DNA of 64,000 nt from Paenibacillus barcinonensis (GTDB taxonomy: Bacteria > Bacillota > Bacilli > Paenibacillales > Paenibacillaceae), in NCBI RefSeq assembly GCF_003217495.1, contig NZ_QJSW01000023.1, positions 1 through 64,000 of the forward strand, given 5' to 3'. The notes under the pieces are model-generated. The model saw only the letters and a list, made by a program, of their open reading frames with translations. It ran no database searches and was not told the DNA's origin. Shown here piece by piece: positions 8,335 to 17,670 of the stretch. Position 1 is the first letter of the stretch. Each line of letters starts with the position of its first letter. Position numbers and translations under genes: made by a program.

Positions 8335-9126
8335 ATGATAGATCATTCGAAACGACAGCCTGTATTAGAAATCATCGCTACGGACACAGCAGATGCCCGA
8401 GCGGCAGAGCTGGGCGGGGCCGACCGTATTGAGCTTGTAGCGGCGATGACCGAAGGCGGGCTGACCCCCAGCTATGGTGTGATCGAACAGGTTGTAGCGC
8501 ATGTTTCGATTCCCGTGTATGTCATGATCCGCCCTCATAGCCGCTCGTTCTGTTACACCCCGGATGATATTCGCGTGATGACACAAGATGTGCGAGTGGC
8601 AAGAGCGCTTGGTGCAGCAGGCGTGGTAATTGGGACTTTGACGCCAGAGGGGGAAGTGGATCGGTCCCAATTGCAGCCTTATCTGTCCGAGGCCAAGGGG
8701 CTAGGGGTGACGTTCCATCGTGCCATGGATGCAAGCTCAGACTTGCTGGCAGCGCTGAATGAGCTAGGCCGTATCCGTAATGTGAGTGAGAGAAAGGTTG
8801 TCGAGCGAGTGCTTACGTCGGGAGGAAAGCCGACAGCACCCGAAGGTCTGCCTGAGCTGAAGCAGCTTCAGGAGCTTGGTCAAACGTTGAACATCGCTGT
8901 TATGGCAGGCTCGGGTGTGACGATTGAAGGCATTGCAGAGATTGTGAGTGCTACGGGCATCACCGAGATTCACATGGGATCGGGCGTGCGGAAGGCGGGA
9001 AGTTTTCAACATCCCGTTGATGCAGAGCTTGTTGCTCAGGCCAAAGCACAGTTGATATGTGCCGTTCGGTCATTGGAATTGCATGAAGTGGCGAGGGCTG
9101 CGGGGCGTAGGAGGCTGTCGAGATAG
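8335..9126 (+). CDS. cutC: CutC family TIM-barrel protein
   Basis: A 263-residue cytoplasmic protein of the CutC family, historically called copper homeostasis protein; the copper role is doubtful and many members sit in sugar loci. Seen: LEIIATDTADARAAELGGA near the N-terminus, then ADRIELV, the VMIRPHSRSFCY stretch, and FHRAMD. These are the strongest family marks. The start is ATG 8335, with AAGGAGG at 8316-8322; upstream in-frame codons lack a site. It lies between the sialidase-fold gene and a fucosidase, so a role in handling a sugar fragment is at least as likely as copper. That is inference. Confidence 0.85.
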   Translation: MIDHSKRQPVLEIIATDTADARAAELGGADRIELVAAMTEGGLTPSYGVIEQVVAHVSIPVYVMIRPHSRSFCYTPDDIRVMTQDVRVARALGAAGVVIGTLTPEGEVDRSQLQPYLSEAKGLGVTFHRAMDASSDLLAALNELGRIRNVSERKVVERVLTSGGKPTAPEGLPELKQLQELGQTLNIAVMAGSGVTIEGIAEIVSATGITEIHMGSGVRKAGSFQHPVDAELVAQAKAQLICAVRSLELHEVARAAGRRRLSR

Positions 9127-9172
9127 TGGAACAGATAGATCAAGGCACATGCACATAAGGGAGTGAGAGTTC

Positions 9173-10639
9173 ATGAGTTCAACGCAGTCACCAGCAGATT
9201 GGATCAAAATGGCGGCACAGGTTCGTCCTTCGCAACGTCAGATGAGATGGCAGGAGATGGAGTTCTATGCGTTTATTCATTTTACCGTGAATACCTTTAC
9301 AGATCGGGAATGGGGGACAGGGGAGGAGGACCCGGTGATCTTTAACCCGTCCGAGCTAAGTGCAGAGCAGTGGGTGGCATCCTGCAAGGCGGCAGGCATG
9401 AAGGGGCTGATTCTGACGTGCAAGCATCATGACGGGTTCTGTTTGTGGCCGAGCCGTTATACAGATCATACTGTCGCAGCGAGTCCCTGGAGAGAGGGCA
9501 AGGGGGATCTGGTGCAGGAGGTTGCGGATGCCTGCCGTGAGGCCGGCTTGAAATTTGGAGTATATCTCTCTCCTTGGGATCGCCATGAAGCTTCATACGG
9601 GGATTCGGAGCGGTATAATACATTCTTTCTATCACAGCTGCGCGAGCTGCTTACGAATTATGGCGATATTTTCTGCGTGTGGTTTGATGGGGCATGTGGT
9701 GAAGGGCCAAACGGGAAAAGGCAGGTCTATGATTGGCACGCATATTACGCGCTCATCCGTGAGCTTCAGCCGGAGGCTGTCATCTCGGTGTGCGGACCGG
9801 ATGTTCGCTGGTGCGGTAATGAAGCGGGACATACGAGGGAATCGGAATGGAGCGTTGTACCTGCGCATATGCAGGATAATGAGAAGATTCAGGAGCAGTC
9901 GCAGCAGGTGGATGATGGAGCGTTTGCCCAAAGAGTCAATACACAGGACAGTGATCTGGGAAGCAGGGCTGTTATCCGTGATTATGCTGACAAGCTGGTA
10001 TGGTATCCAGCCGAGGTGAATACCTCCATTCGTCCGGGCTGGTTCTATCATGCGAGTGAGGATGATCAGGTTAAAACACTGGAGGAGCTGCTCTCCGTAT
10101 ATCACGGTGCGGTAGGCGGCAATGCTTGTTTTCTGCTGAATCTGCCGCCGGATCGGCGCGGATTAATTCATGAGCATGACGTGCTGCGATTGCGAGAGCT
10201 GGGTTCGGTGCTGCGTGCGACGTTTGGTGAAGACCTATCTACAGGTGCCCAGGCAACAGCTTCGGAGACGATACACGACGCGTATGGAGCATCGAACGTG
10301 CTTCATTCAGGCGAACAGCCAGATGCCTATTGGTGCCCGCACGAGGGGACGGAGCAAGCATGGATTGAATTGCTTTTGCCGGAAGAGCGGACATTTGACC
10401 GTGTGATGCTGATGGAGCATATCCAATCAGGGCAGCGAATTGAGCGATTTACGCTGGAGGTGTGCGGTGAGGATGGACTGTGGCAGGACATCTATGCCGG
10501 AACGGTCGTGGGGTACAAGTGCATCTGCTGTTTTTCCCAAGTGACAGCTCGCCGTGTCAGGCTAAGCATTCAGGAGTCCAGATGGGCTCCAACATTATCT
10601 AAGTTCAGCCTACATTATAGTGAGCAGGAGGGCGTATGA
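9173..10639 (+). CDS. GH29 alpha-L-fucosidase
   Basis: A 488-residue glycoside hydrolase family 29 enzyme that releases alpha-linked L-fucose by a retaining mechanism. The catalytic barrel covers about residues 20-345, with the family marks CKHHDGFCLWPS and VWFDGA; Asp172 in the latter is the likely nucleophile. The C-terminal 130 residues form a discoidin-like (F5/8 type C) beta-sandwich that may bind carbohydrate. There is no signal peptide, so imported oligosaccharides are its probable substrate. AAGGGAG precedes ATG 9173. The GH35 gene follows after one base, so the two are translated together. Linkage preference cannot be told by eye. Confidence 0.9.
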   Translation: MSSTQSPADWIKMAAQVRPSQRQMRWQEMEFYAFIHFTVNTFTDREWGTGEEDPVIFNPSELSAEQWVASCKAAGMKGLILTCKHHDGFCLWPSRYTDHTVAASPWREGKGDLVQEVADACREAGLKFGVYLSPWDRHEASYGDSERYNTFFLSQLRELLTNYGDIFCVWFDGACGEGPNGKRQVYDWHAYYALIRELQPEAVISVCGPDVRWCGNEAGHTRESEWSVVPAHMQDNEKIQEQSQQVDDGAFAQRVNTQDSDLGSRAVIRDYADKLVWYPAEVNTSIRPGWFYHASEDDQVKTLEELLSVYHGAVGGNACFLLNLPPDRRGLIHEHDVLRLRELGSVLRATFGEDLSTGAQATASETIHDAYGASNVLHSGEQPDAYWCPHEGTEQAWIELLLPEERTFDRVMLMEHIQSGQRIERFTLEVCGEDGLWQDIYAGTVVGYKCICCFSQVTARRVRLSIQESRWAPTLSKFSLHYSEQEGV

Positions 10640-10640
10640 G

Positions 10641-12443
10641 ATGGCGGTGCTGACGTATGAGGGGTCACAATTTATGCTGGATGGAGAGCCGATTCAGCTT
10701 CTGTCGGGTGCCATTCATTATTTTCGCGTTGTGCCCGAATATTGGGAGGATCGGCTGTTGAAGCTGAAGGCCTGCGGTTTCAATACGGTGGAGACGTATG
10801 TGCCATGGAATATGCATGAGCCGCAGCCGGGAGTGTATTGCTTTGATGGCATGGCCAATGTGGAGCGGTTTATTCAGCTGGCAGGAGAGTTAGGCCTGCA
10901 TGTGATCGTTCGTCCGAGTCCTTATATCTGTGCGGAGTGGGAGTTTGGCGGCTTGCCATCCTGGCTGCTGGCAGATGACAGCCTGCGGTTACGGTGCGAC
11001 GATCCGGCGTTTCTTGCGCATGTGGATCGGTACTACGATGTGCTTTTGCCCAAATTAAAAACGTTGCAGAGCACTCATGGCGGTCCTATTATTGCCATGC
11101 AGATCGAAAATGAATACGGCAGCTTTGGTAATGATGCGGGATATTTGCGTTATTTGCGGGATGGCATGGTGCGGCGGGGGATGGACGTGCTGCTGTTCAC
11201 CTCGGATGGACCAACCGATCATATGTTGCAGGCTGGCTCGGTGCATGGACACTTGGCGACCGTTAATTTTGGTTCAGGCACAGAAGGAGCATTTGCCAAG
11301 CTGCGTGAATATCAGGCTGGAGCGCCGCTGATGTGTATGGAATTCTGGAATGGCTGGTTCGATCACTGGGGTGAACCTCATCATACCCGGGATGAAACGG
11401 ATGTAGCCCAGGTGCTGGAGGAGATGCTTGAAGCGGGTGCGTCGGTAAATTTTTATATGTTCCATGGCGGCACGAACTTCGGCTTTTATAATGGGGCGAA
11501 CTGTCAGCAGAAGCATCAGTATGAACCGACCATCACAAGTTATGATTACGATTCGTTGCTTCGTGAGTCGGGTGAGCCGACAGCCAAATTTTACGCTGTG
11601 CAGGACGTTATTTCACGCTATCGTCGTTCGAAAGAACAGAATAATGACTCTAAAGCAGGAGATATGGTTTTGCCAGAACCGATCAAAGCTGCCGCCTATG
11701 GCCGAGTGGAGATGGTGCATAGGGCAGAGCTGCTCACACAGCGGGATACACTTGCTGTTCCGATGCAACGTACCCATCCCGAGCCGATGGAGAGGCTGGG
11801 GCAGGATTATGGTTTTACCAGCTACCAGACACGGATATCCGGGCCAAGAGAGCGACAGGAATTGATTGTTCAAGAGGTGCGAGACCGTGCGTTAGTGTTT
11901 GTGGATGCGCATCTGCTCGGTGTACTGGAGCGTGGGAACGGCGGAGCGACCGTGTCATTTGAAGTGCCTCTGCAGGGGGCTGACCTGCTCATTCTGGTTG
12001 AGAATATGGGACGAATTAATTACGGGCCGTACCTGAGAGACCCGAAGGGCATCACGGAAGGGGTACGGCATGGATTTCAGTTTTTATATGACTGGACCGT
12101 TCACTGTCTGCCGATGCGTGACCTTTCAGGTCTGAAATTTACGGAGCAGCAGCAAGGCATGACGGCAGATGCAGCAGACACACCATTTTTTTATAGAGGT
12201 AGCCTTCATATTCAGAACACAAGCGAGGTAAAAGATACATTTCTGCGTCTGGATGGCTGGACGAAGGGTGTTGCATATGTAAACGGATTCAATCTGGGGC
12301 GCTACTGGAGCATAGGACCGCAACAAACCTTGTATGTTCCTGCCCCGCTTCTTCGCCAAGGAGACAATGAAATCATATTATTCGAACTTCATGGCACATC
12401 CGATGCAGCTGTAATGTTCGTAGATAAGCCGGATCTGGGCTAG
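10641..12443 (+). CDS. GH35 beta-galactosidase
   Basis: A 600-residue glycoside hydrolase family 35 enzyme removing terminal beta-galactose. Seen: LSGAIHYFRV near the start, NTVETYVPWNMHEP, the ENEYG motif (from Glu156, holding the acid/base), MEFWNGWFD with Glu234 as likely nucleophile, and MFHGGTNFGF. Two beta-sandwich domains follow (about residues 370-600), as in other bacterial members. The start is ATG 10641 because AGGAGG lies at 10626-10631; the longer in-frame opening at 10620 overlaps the upstream stop and has no site. There is no signal peptide. It is coupled to the fucosidase, suggesting a galactose-fucose substrate; that is inference. Confidence 0.92.
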   Translation: MAVLTYEGSQFMLDGEPIQLLSGAIHYFRVVPEYWEDRLLKLKACGFNTVETYVPWNMHEPQPGVYCFDGMANVERFIQLAGELGLHVIVRPSPYICAEWEFGGLPSWLLADDSLRLRCDDPAFLAHVDRYYDVLLPKLKTLQSTHGGPIIAMQIENEYGSFGNDAGYLRYLRDGMVRRGMDVLLFTSDGPTDHMLQAGSVHGHLATVNFGSGTEGAFAKLREYQAGAPLMCMEFWNGWFDHWGEPHHTRDETDVAQVLEEMLEAGASVNFYMFHGGTNFGFYNGANCQQKHQYEPTITSYDYDSLLRESGEPTAKFYAVQDVISRYRRSKEQNNDSKAGDMVLPEPIKAAAYGRVEMVHRAELLTQRDTLAVPMQRTHPEPMERLGQDYGFTSYQTRISGPRERQELIVQEVRDRALVFVDAHLLGVLERGNGGATVSFEVPLQGADLLILVENMGRINYGPYLRDPKGITEGVRHGFQFLYDWTVHCLPMRDLSGLKFTEQQQGMTADAADTPFFYRGSLHIQNTSEVKDTFLRLDGWTKGVAYVNGFNLGRYWSIGPQQTLYVPAPLLRQGDNEIILFELHGTSDAAVMFVDKPDLG

Positions 12444-12543
12444 AAGAGGAAAATCGTTGAGCCATGCGATTATTGGCAATTGCCCTGAGTGCTGGAAAAC
12501 GGTATACGTTGGGTATGGACACCCATCACAGGAGAGGGAGAGG

Positions 12544-13419
12544 ATGAGCAAGATGAAAGTTGGACTTAGCACATACAGTTTGCAGCAGGCTCTGGATCGT
12601 AAGGAGCTGAGTGTGCCGGATGCCATTCGCTGGATTGCCGGGCAGGGCGGGCAGCATGTGGAGATTGTGCCGATGGGCTTCAGTTTGATCGACAATCCAG
12701 AGTTGATTGAGGAGATCAAAAAGGCTGCACAAGAGGTAGGGATTGAGCTTTCCAATTATGCGATTGGTGCCAATTTTGCTGTTCAGGAGAGTGCCGAGGC
12801 GGTGGAGCAGGAGATTCAGAACGTCATGCGTCATGTGGACGTGGCAGCGGCTCTGGGGGTGAAGCTGATGCGTCATGATGTGGCTTTTCGCCCTGCATCC
12901 GAAGGAACGGTAGCCCAGTTTGAACTAGACCTGCCCGTGCTTGTCAAAGCGAGCCAGCGAATTGCTGATTATGCGGCGGGTTTTGGCATTACAACGAGTG
13001 TAGAGAACCATGGATATTACGTGCAGTCGAGCGAGCGCATCCAGCGTTTGCTGCATGAGACGGGACGGGATAATTTCAAAACGACGCTGGATATCGGTAA
13101 TTTCCTCTGTGTCGATGAAGATCCGGTGAGTGCGGTGAAAAATAACATTCCCTACGCGTCTATCGTTCACGCCAAAGATTTCTACTGGCGGCCCTCCACC
13201 CGGAATCCTGGCGAGGGCTGGTTTCAGACCTCCCACGGCAATTATTTGCGCGGAGCCATCGTGGGTCATGGTGATATCAACATGCCTGAGGTATTCCGCG
13301 TGCTGAAGCAGTCCGGGTATGACGGATATATCTCTGTTGAATTTGAAGGTATGGAGGACTGCCAGACCGCATCGCGCATCGCCATGGACAACGTGCGCCG
13401 TTTGTGGGAGGAGGCGTAA
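12544..13419 (+). CDS. TIM-barrel sugar isomerase/epimerase (paralogue A)
   Basis: A 291-residue protein of the xylose-isomerase-like TIM-barrel superfamily, commonly annotated sugar phosphate isomerase/epimerase. Seen: KVGLSTYSL at the start, GIELSNY, RHDV, SVENHGYYVQSS, FKTTLDIGNFLCVDEDP, HAKDFYWRP and SVEFEGME. The Glu, Asp, His and Glu of the last four are the likely metal ligands. It closely resembles the protein at 29683-30555 across its whole length. ATG 12544 follows AGGAG by 9 nt. It is followed 91 bp later by a Gfo/Idh/MocA oxidoreductase, so the pair probably act on the same sugar. The substrate is unknown. Confidence 0.82.
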   Translation: MSKMKVGLSTYSLQQALDRKELSVPDAIRWIAGQGGQHVEIVPMGFSLIDNPELIEEIKKAAQEVGIELSNYAIGANFAVQESAEAVEQEIQNVMRHVDVAAALGVKLMRHDVAFRPASEGTVAQFELDLPVLVKASQRIADYAAGFGITTSVENHGYYVQSSERIQRLLHETGRDNFKTTLDIGNFLCVDEDPVSAVKNNIPYASIVHAKDFYWRPSTRNPGEGWFQTSHGNYLRGAIVGHGDINMPEVFRVLKQSGYDGYISVEFEGMEDCQTASRIAMDNVRRLWEEA

Positions 13420-13510
13420 TCTGAGGCAGCATCGGAACTTGTCTTATAAATGGCTTTTCGGAGCTGAGCATTATAAATTCATTTTTATCGATCAAAGGAG
13501 GAGTAGTGAG

Positions 13511-14569
13511 ATGTCCAAATTAAAAGTCGCCGTGATCGGGGCCGGTTCCATATCGGATTGTCACCTGCAAGCCTATGCCAGCAACCCGGAAGTGGAGATA
13601 TATGCGATCTGTGATCTGAACGAAACCCGTGCTGCCGATGTAGCGAAGCAGTACGGTGCGTCTCATGTGTTTACAGACTATAGAGACCTGCTTGCCCTGC
13701 CGGAAATTCATTCCGTCAGCATCTGCACATGGAATGATTCACACGCCGAGATCAGCATTGCCGCTCTGGATGCGGGAAAAAACGTGCTCTGCGAGAAGCC
13801 GCTCTGCCAGACCGTTGAGGATGCGTTAGCGGTGGAAAAGGCTGTGCGCCGCAGCGGAAAGCTGCTGCAGGTTGGTTTTGTGCGTCGTTATAGCGACAAT
13901 GCCCAGATCCTGAAAACATTTATCGATGAAGGCGAGCTCGGTGAAATCTATTATGCCAAAGCCTCCAGCCTGCGCCGACTCGGCAATCCGGGCGGCTGGT
14001 TCTCCGATAAAAGCCGCTCCGGGGGTGGCCCGTTAATTGATATCGGCGTGCATGTGATCGACATCTGCTGGTATCTGATGGGCAGACCGAAGGTGAAGTC
14101 TGTTTCCGCCAACGTCTCCAATCGGTTGGGCAACCGGGCTAATGTCCGTAACCTGTCGTTCTATAAGGCGGCAGACTATGATGCGAAACAGAACAACGTG
14201 GAGGATATGGCGAATGCATTGATTCGTTTTGAAAATGGAGCCAGCCTGCTGGTCGATGTCAGCTTCACCCTGCATGCCAAGGCTGATGAAACAGCGGTCA
14301 AGCTATACGGCGACAAAGGCGGCGCCGAGCTGGAGCCGGAGATCTCCATCATTGGCGAGAAGTTCAACACCATTCTGAATATGACACCACAGGTGGACTT
14401 TAAGTCCTTTGACTTTATGGGCTCGTTTCGCAACGAAATCAACCATTTTATCGACAGCACGCAGGGGCGCAAAGAAACCCTAAGCCCTGTAGAGGACGGC
14501 GTAGAGGTAATGAAAATGCTGTGCGCCATCTACGAATCCGCACGCGAGGGACGGGAAATTTCGTTATAG
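13511..14569 (+). CDS. Gfo/Idh/MocA family oxidoreductase
   Basis: A 352-residue NAD(P)-dependent sugar dehydrogenase of the Gfo/Idh/MocA family. The N-terminal Rossmann fold is shown by KVAVIGAGSI (residues 5-14) and CDLNE. The family's catalytic segment NVLCEKPLCQT (about residues 93-103) carries the Glu-Lys-Pro signature, and GGGPLIDIGVHVIDI (about 173-187) has the conserved Asp-x-Gly-x-His. AAAGGAGGAG lies just ahead of ATG 13511. Together with the TIM-barrel gene upstream it could oxidise and rearrange a released monosaccharide or a glycoside at C3; Gfo plus TIM-barrel pairs of that kind are known. The exact reaction is not evident. Confidence 0.88.
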   Translation: MSKLKVAVIGAGSISDCHLQAYASNPEVEIYAICDLNETRAADVAKQYGASHVFTDYRDLLALPEIHSVSICTWNDSHAEISIAALDAGKNVLCEKPLCQTVEDALAVEKAVRRSGKLLQVGFVRRYSDNAQILKTFIDEGELGEIYYAKASSLRRLGNPGGWFSDKSRSGGGPLIDIGVHVIDICWYLMGRPKVKSVSANVSNRLGNRANVRNLSFYKAADYDAKQNNVEDMANALIRFENGASLLVDVSFTLHAKADETAVKLYGDKGGAELEPEISIIGEKFNTILNMTPQVDFKSFDFMGSFRNEINHFIDSTQGRKETLSPVEDGVEVMKMLCAIYESAREGREISL

Positions 14570-14581
14570 ATTACACAAAAA

Positions 14582-14604
14582 CGGAGTGCCCCAGTGTAAA
14601 TCTT
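14582..14604 (+). repeat. detached 3' end of the structured repeat
   Basis: These 23 bases are identical to 14883-14905, the last part of repeat copy 2 and its right flank, 301 bp away. The stretch 14605-14711 between them holds no gene, and has only loose similarity to the element. This suggests an older, decayed or nested copy. Confidence 0.55.
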
Positions 14605-14711
14605 CATCAAGTGAACTAGGTTTTCCCTAACCGGAGGGGACAGATAACCCGACGTACCCAAGTTACCCAAACGACAAGGTAAACCAGTCTGTGCGCGTTG
14701 TAAAAATTCCA

Positions 14712-14901
14712 TTTACACGTGAAACGGAGAGTGCAGAACCAATCTGGAGAAGCGAAGTGTGCGCCTAAAAGCTTTCTGTAGGAAAGCTACATCGGAAGCA
14801 TATGCTATCCCCGGATTTCCCCATCAGGGAAATAGTTCAAAGAAATCCGGGGATAACAGCGATCGGAAGATGGTACTGCAATCGGAGTGCCCCAGTGTAA
14901 A
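14712..14901 (+). repeat. structured intergenic repeat, copy 2
   Basis: A 190-bp element bounded by TTTACAC (14712) and GTGTAAA (14895-14901). Helices: outer, TGCAGAACCAATCT (14732-14745) with AGATGGTACTGCA (14868-14880); hairpin AGCTTTC-TGTAG-GAAAGCT (14770-14788); and a perfect 12-bp helix ATCCCCGGATTT (14807-14818) with AAATCCGGGGAT (14843-14854). Relative to copies 1 and 3 the outer helix differs in sequence but still pairs. It ends 49 bp before the TTG start of the second GH29 gene. Confidence 0.75.
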
Positions 14902-14950
14902 TCTTATCATTTTATAATGTGAGACATTTTAACTTAAGGAGATGACCCTT

Positions 14951-16363
14951 TTGACCGAAACCAAAATCCCCCTGCCAGAGCAGGAAGAGCAGATCGTTGA
15001 AGCCGGTGTACACAACTTTAGCAAAGAGGACGAGTGGGTGAAGCCCGAGGATCCGCTGCTGCTGGAGCGGCTGGAGTGGTTCAAGGATCAGAAGCTGGGC
15101 CTCATGATGCACTGGGGGCCATACTCTCAGCTCGGTTTGGTGGAGTCGTGGGCGCTGAGTGATGAGGATGGCGACTGGTCGCGGGATGATGTCGACTGGA
15201 CGGATGATATGGAGGACTTCAAGCGTGAATATTTCGACTTGAACAAAACCTTCAATCCAATCCGATTCCAGCCCGAGGAATGGGCACAGATGGCCGCGGA
15301 CAACGGCTTTAAATATTTCTTATTCACGACCAAGCATCATGACGGCTTCTGTATGTGGGATACGAAGACCACGGATTATCGGATCACGGGAAAGGACACA
15401 CCGTTCCACAAGCACAAATACGCCGATATCTGCCGGGTGCTGTTCGATGCTTTCCGGGCCAAGGGACTCGGCATCTCCGCGTATTTCTCCAAAGCCGACT
15501 GGCATACCCCGTACTACTGGGCTCCGGGTATGGAGCGCGGACGCCATATGTGGCGTGGGCCTTCATACGATCCGCACAAGTATCCATGGATGTGGGAGAA
15601 GTTTGTGGAATTCACCCATGAGCAGATCATGGAGCTGCTGACGAATTACGGGCGCATCGAATGTCTGTGGCTGGACGCGGGCTGGGTACGCGAGGGTCGC
15701 CACGGGCAGGATATCCGGCTTGGTGAAGTGGTAGAGCGGGCAAGAAAGAGCACGCAGCCCTGGCTTCTATCCGCAGACCGCACTGTAGGCGGGCCGTATG
15801 AGAACATCGTGACCCCTGAGCAAACGATCCCGGAGCATCCGATGAATATCCCGTGGGAGAGCTGCATTACTGTGGGGCATTCCTTTGCGTTTGGCTTCGA
15901 TGATCAGTACAAATCGGGACGTCAGCTTGCCCACATTTTGCTCGAGGTCGTGTCCAAAGGCGGCAATCTGGCATTGAATGTCGGACCACAGCCGGACGGA
16001 CGTCTGCCTAAAGGGGCTATTCGAGGGATTCAGGGATTGGGAGAGTGGCTGAACATCCATGGCGAAGGCATCTATGGCACCCGCATCTGCGCACCATACT
16101 TCACGAAGGAGTGGGCATTTACACAAAAGGCAGACATCAATACCGTTTATGCCTTCCGTATCTATCGCAACGAGAACGAGACCCCGGAACAGCAACTAAT
16201 CATTCCTTATGTAGAAAAGGTAGGGCGTGTTGAACTCGTAGGTACTAATGACGTACTTTCGTATCAGCAGACGACAAACGGGCTGCTCGTGGAGCTGCCG
16301 CGATCCGCTACGAATGGGGAAGCACCCATCACACAGACGTTCAGATTGGACACCACAACATAA
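14951..16363 (+). CDS. GH29-family alpha-L-fucosidase (second)
   Basis: A 470-residue GH29 enzyme only distantly like the one at 9173. Seen: LGLMMHWGPYSQLGL, FTTKHHDGFCMWDTKTTDY, then CLWLDAG, whose Asp is residue 242 counting from the chosen start (the probable nucleophile), and SKGGNLALNVGPQPDG. The end is a short beta-sandwich. The start is taken as TTG 14951: AAGGAG (14936-14941) is 9 nt before it, while the in-frame ATG 14942 directly abuts the ribosome site and is too close. A TATAAT at 14913-14918 lacks a good -35. There is no signal peptide. It stands alone between the repeat and a strong terminator. Confidence 0.87.
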   Translation: MTETKIPLPEQEEQIVEAGVHNFSKEDEWVKPEDPLLLERLEWFKDQKLGLMMHWGPYSQLGLVESWALSDEDGDWSRDDVDWTDDMEDFKREYFDLNKTFNPIRFQPEEWAQMAADNGFKYFLFTTKHHDGFCMWDTKTTDYRITGKDTPFHKHKYADICRVLFDAFRAKGLGISAYFSKADWHTPYYWAPGMERGRHMWRGPSYDPHKYPWMWEKFVEFTHEQIMELLTNYGRIECLWLDAGWVREGRHGQDIRLGEVVERARKSTQPWLLSADRTVGGPYENIVTPEQTIPEHPMNIPWESCITVGHSFAFGFDDQYKSGRQLAHILLEVVSKGGNLALNVGPQPDGRLPKGAIRGIQGLGEWLNIHGEGIYGTRICAPYFTKEWAFTQKADINTVYAFRIYRNENETPEQQLIIPYVEKVGRVELVGTNDVLSYQQTTNGLLVELPRSATNGEAPITQTFRLDTTT

Positions 16364-16374
16364 AAACACATGTC

Positions 16375-16413
16375 AATTCCGGGGGAGATATCAGAGCCCC
16401 CGGAATTTTATTT
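16375..16413 (+). terminator. strong intrinsic terminator
   Basis: AATTCCGGGGG (16375-16385) pairs perfectly with CCCCCGGAATT (16397-16407), followed by TTATTTT. It closes the second fucosidase gene. Confidence 0.88.
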
Positions 16414-16547
16414 TGAATACATAAGAGCTGTGCCTCCTGACGATACGCGGCTTTAAAGGCTTGCCTGGCAAGGGTTTTTAGAATAAAGAGAGGTCGGAGA
16501 AAATTGCAAATTGATCAAAAAGCCCCCAGCAAGGTACTATCAAATCA

Positions 16548-16600
16548 AGAAAGCGCTACCTGATATGAATATTGACATTGATTGCGTTGGAAGCCAAGAT
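16548..16600 (+). promoter_or_regulatory. possible promoter and cre-like site of the sugar importer
   Basis: TTGACA (16572-16577) with a 17-bp spacer leads to a weak -10, CAAGAT (16595-16600). Just upstream, AGAAAGCGCTACCT (16548-16561) keeps the GAAAGCGCT core of a CcpA cre site but differs from the consensus at both ends. Catabolite control of a sugar importer would be ordinary; the sequence support is modest. The rest of 16414-16677 shows no gene. Confidence 0.4.
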
Positions 16601-16677
16601 TCAGTCTCAGAAAAGAAGATTTAAGGAATTTAAATGTAATGTATTATTACACTTGAGGTTGAGAAGGAGTGACGCAA

Positions 16678-17655
16678 ATGAGTCGAGCTACGGAAAGCAT
16701 ACCCGCGAACATGGACCTGCAGCAGATGAATCAGGCGGAGCCCAAGCGGCAGCATCCATTCATCCGAAGCCTCAAGAAGCACTGGGAGCTTTATCTGCTT
16801 GTATTGCCTCCTGTACTGTATCTGTTGATCTTTAAGTACATTCCAATGGTCGGTGTACAGATTGCCTTCAAGGATTTCAGTGTAGTCAAGGGCATCTGGG
16901 GTAGCCCGTGGGTAGGATTAAAGCATTTTGAGGCTTTTTTTGAATCCCCGAACTTCTGGCTGTTAATTAAAAATACAATTGGAATCAGCTTTTACTCCCT
17001 GCTTGCCGGTTTCCCGATCCCGATCCTGCTGGCGCTGGCGCTGAACGAGATTCGAACGGGATTTTTCAAAAAGACCGTGCAGATGGTTACGTATGCTCCG
17101 CATTTTATCTCTACCGTAGTTATGGTTTCCATCATCATTCTGATGCTTTCCCCGCATGTGGGTGTGGTTGACAAGCTGTTCTCCATGCTAGGCTTCCCGA
17201 TGACCAACTTCATGGGCATTCCGGAATACTTCAAGTCCATCTATGTCTGGTCAGGCGTATGGCAGGGTATGGGGTACTCATCCATTATCTACATAGCGGC
17301 CTTGGCGGGGGTTGATCCTTCCTTGTACGAGGCAGCGAAGATGGATGGCGCTTCCAGACTGCGGAAAATATGGCACATCGACCTGCCCACCCTTGTTCCA
17401 GTCACAGTGATCATGCTGATTCTGAGTCTCGGCAGCATTATGGGCGTGGGCTTCGAAAAAATATATCTGATGCAAAATCCGCTTAATACCAGTGCTTCAG
17501 AGGTGATCTCCACGTATGTGTACAAGGTCGGTCTGATCGGAGCCAACTTCAGCTTTTCTTCGGCGGTCGGATTGTTTAACTCCGTGATCAACCTGATTTT
17601 GCTGATTATCGTCAACAGCATTTCCCGTAAAGTATCCGAGAACAGCCTGTGGTAA
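16678..17655 (+). CDS. sugar ABC importer permease, LplB type
   Basis: A 325-residue inner-membrane permease of the LplB/UgpA class for oligosaccharide import. A cytoplasmic N-terminus is followed by six hydrophobic segments. The EAA loop, EAAKMDGASRLRKIWHIDLP (about residues 222-241), contacts the ATPase. The start is ATG 16678 with AAGGAG at 16664-16669; the in-frame GTG 16669 overlaps the site. It is followed by the partner permease and the binding protein. No ATPase gene is present, so a shared MsmX-like ATPase encoded elsewhere is expected, as is usual for this class. Confidence 0.9.
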   Translation: MSRATESIPANMDLQQMNQAEPKRQHPFIRSLKKHWELYLLVLPPVLYLLIFKYIPMVGVQIAFKDFSVVKGIWGSPWVGLKHFEAFFESPNFWLLIKNTIGISFYSLLAGFPIPILLALALNEIRTGFFKKTVQMVTYAPHFISTVVMVSIIILMLSPHVGVVDKLFSMLGFPMTNFMGIPEYFKSIYVWSGVWQGMGYSSIIYIAALAGVDPSLYEAAKMDGASRLRKIWHIDLPTLVPVTVIMLILSLGSIMGVGFEKIYLMQNPLNTSASEVISTYVYKVGLIGANFSFSSAVGLFNSVINLILLIIVNSISRKVSENSLW

Positions 17656-17670
17656 AGGAGGAGTGTATCC

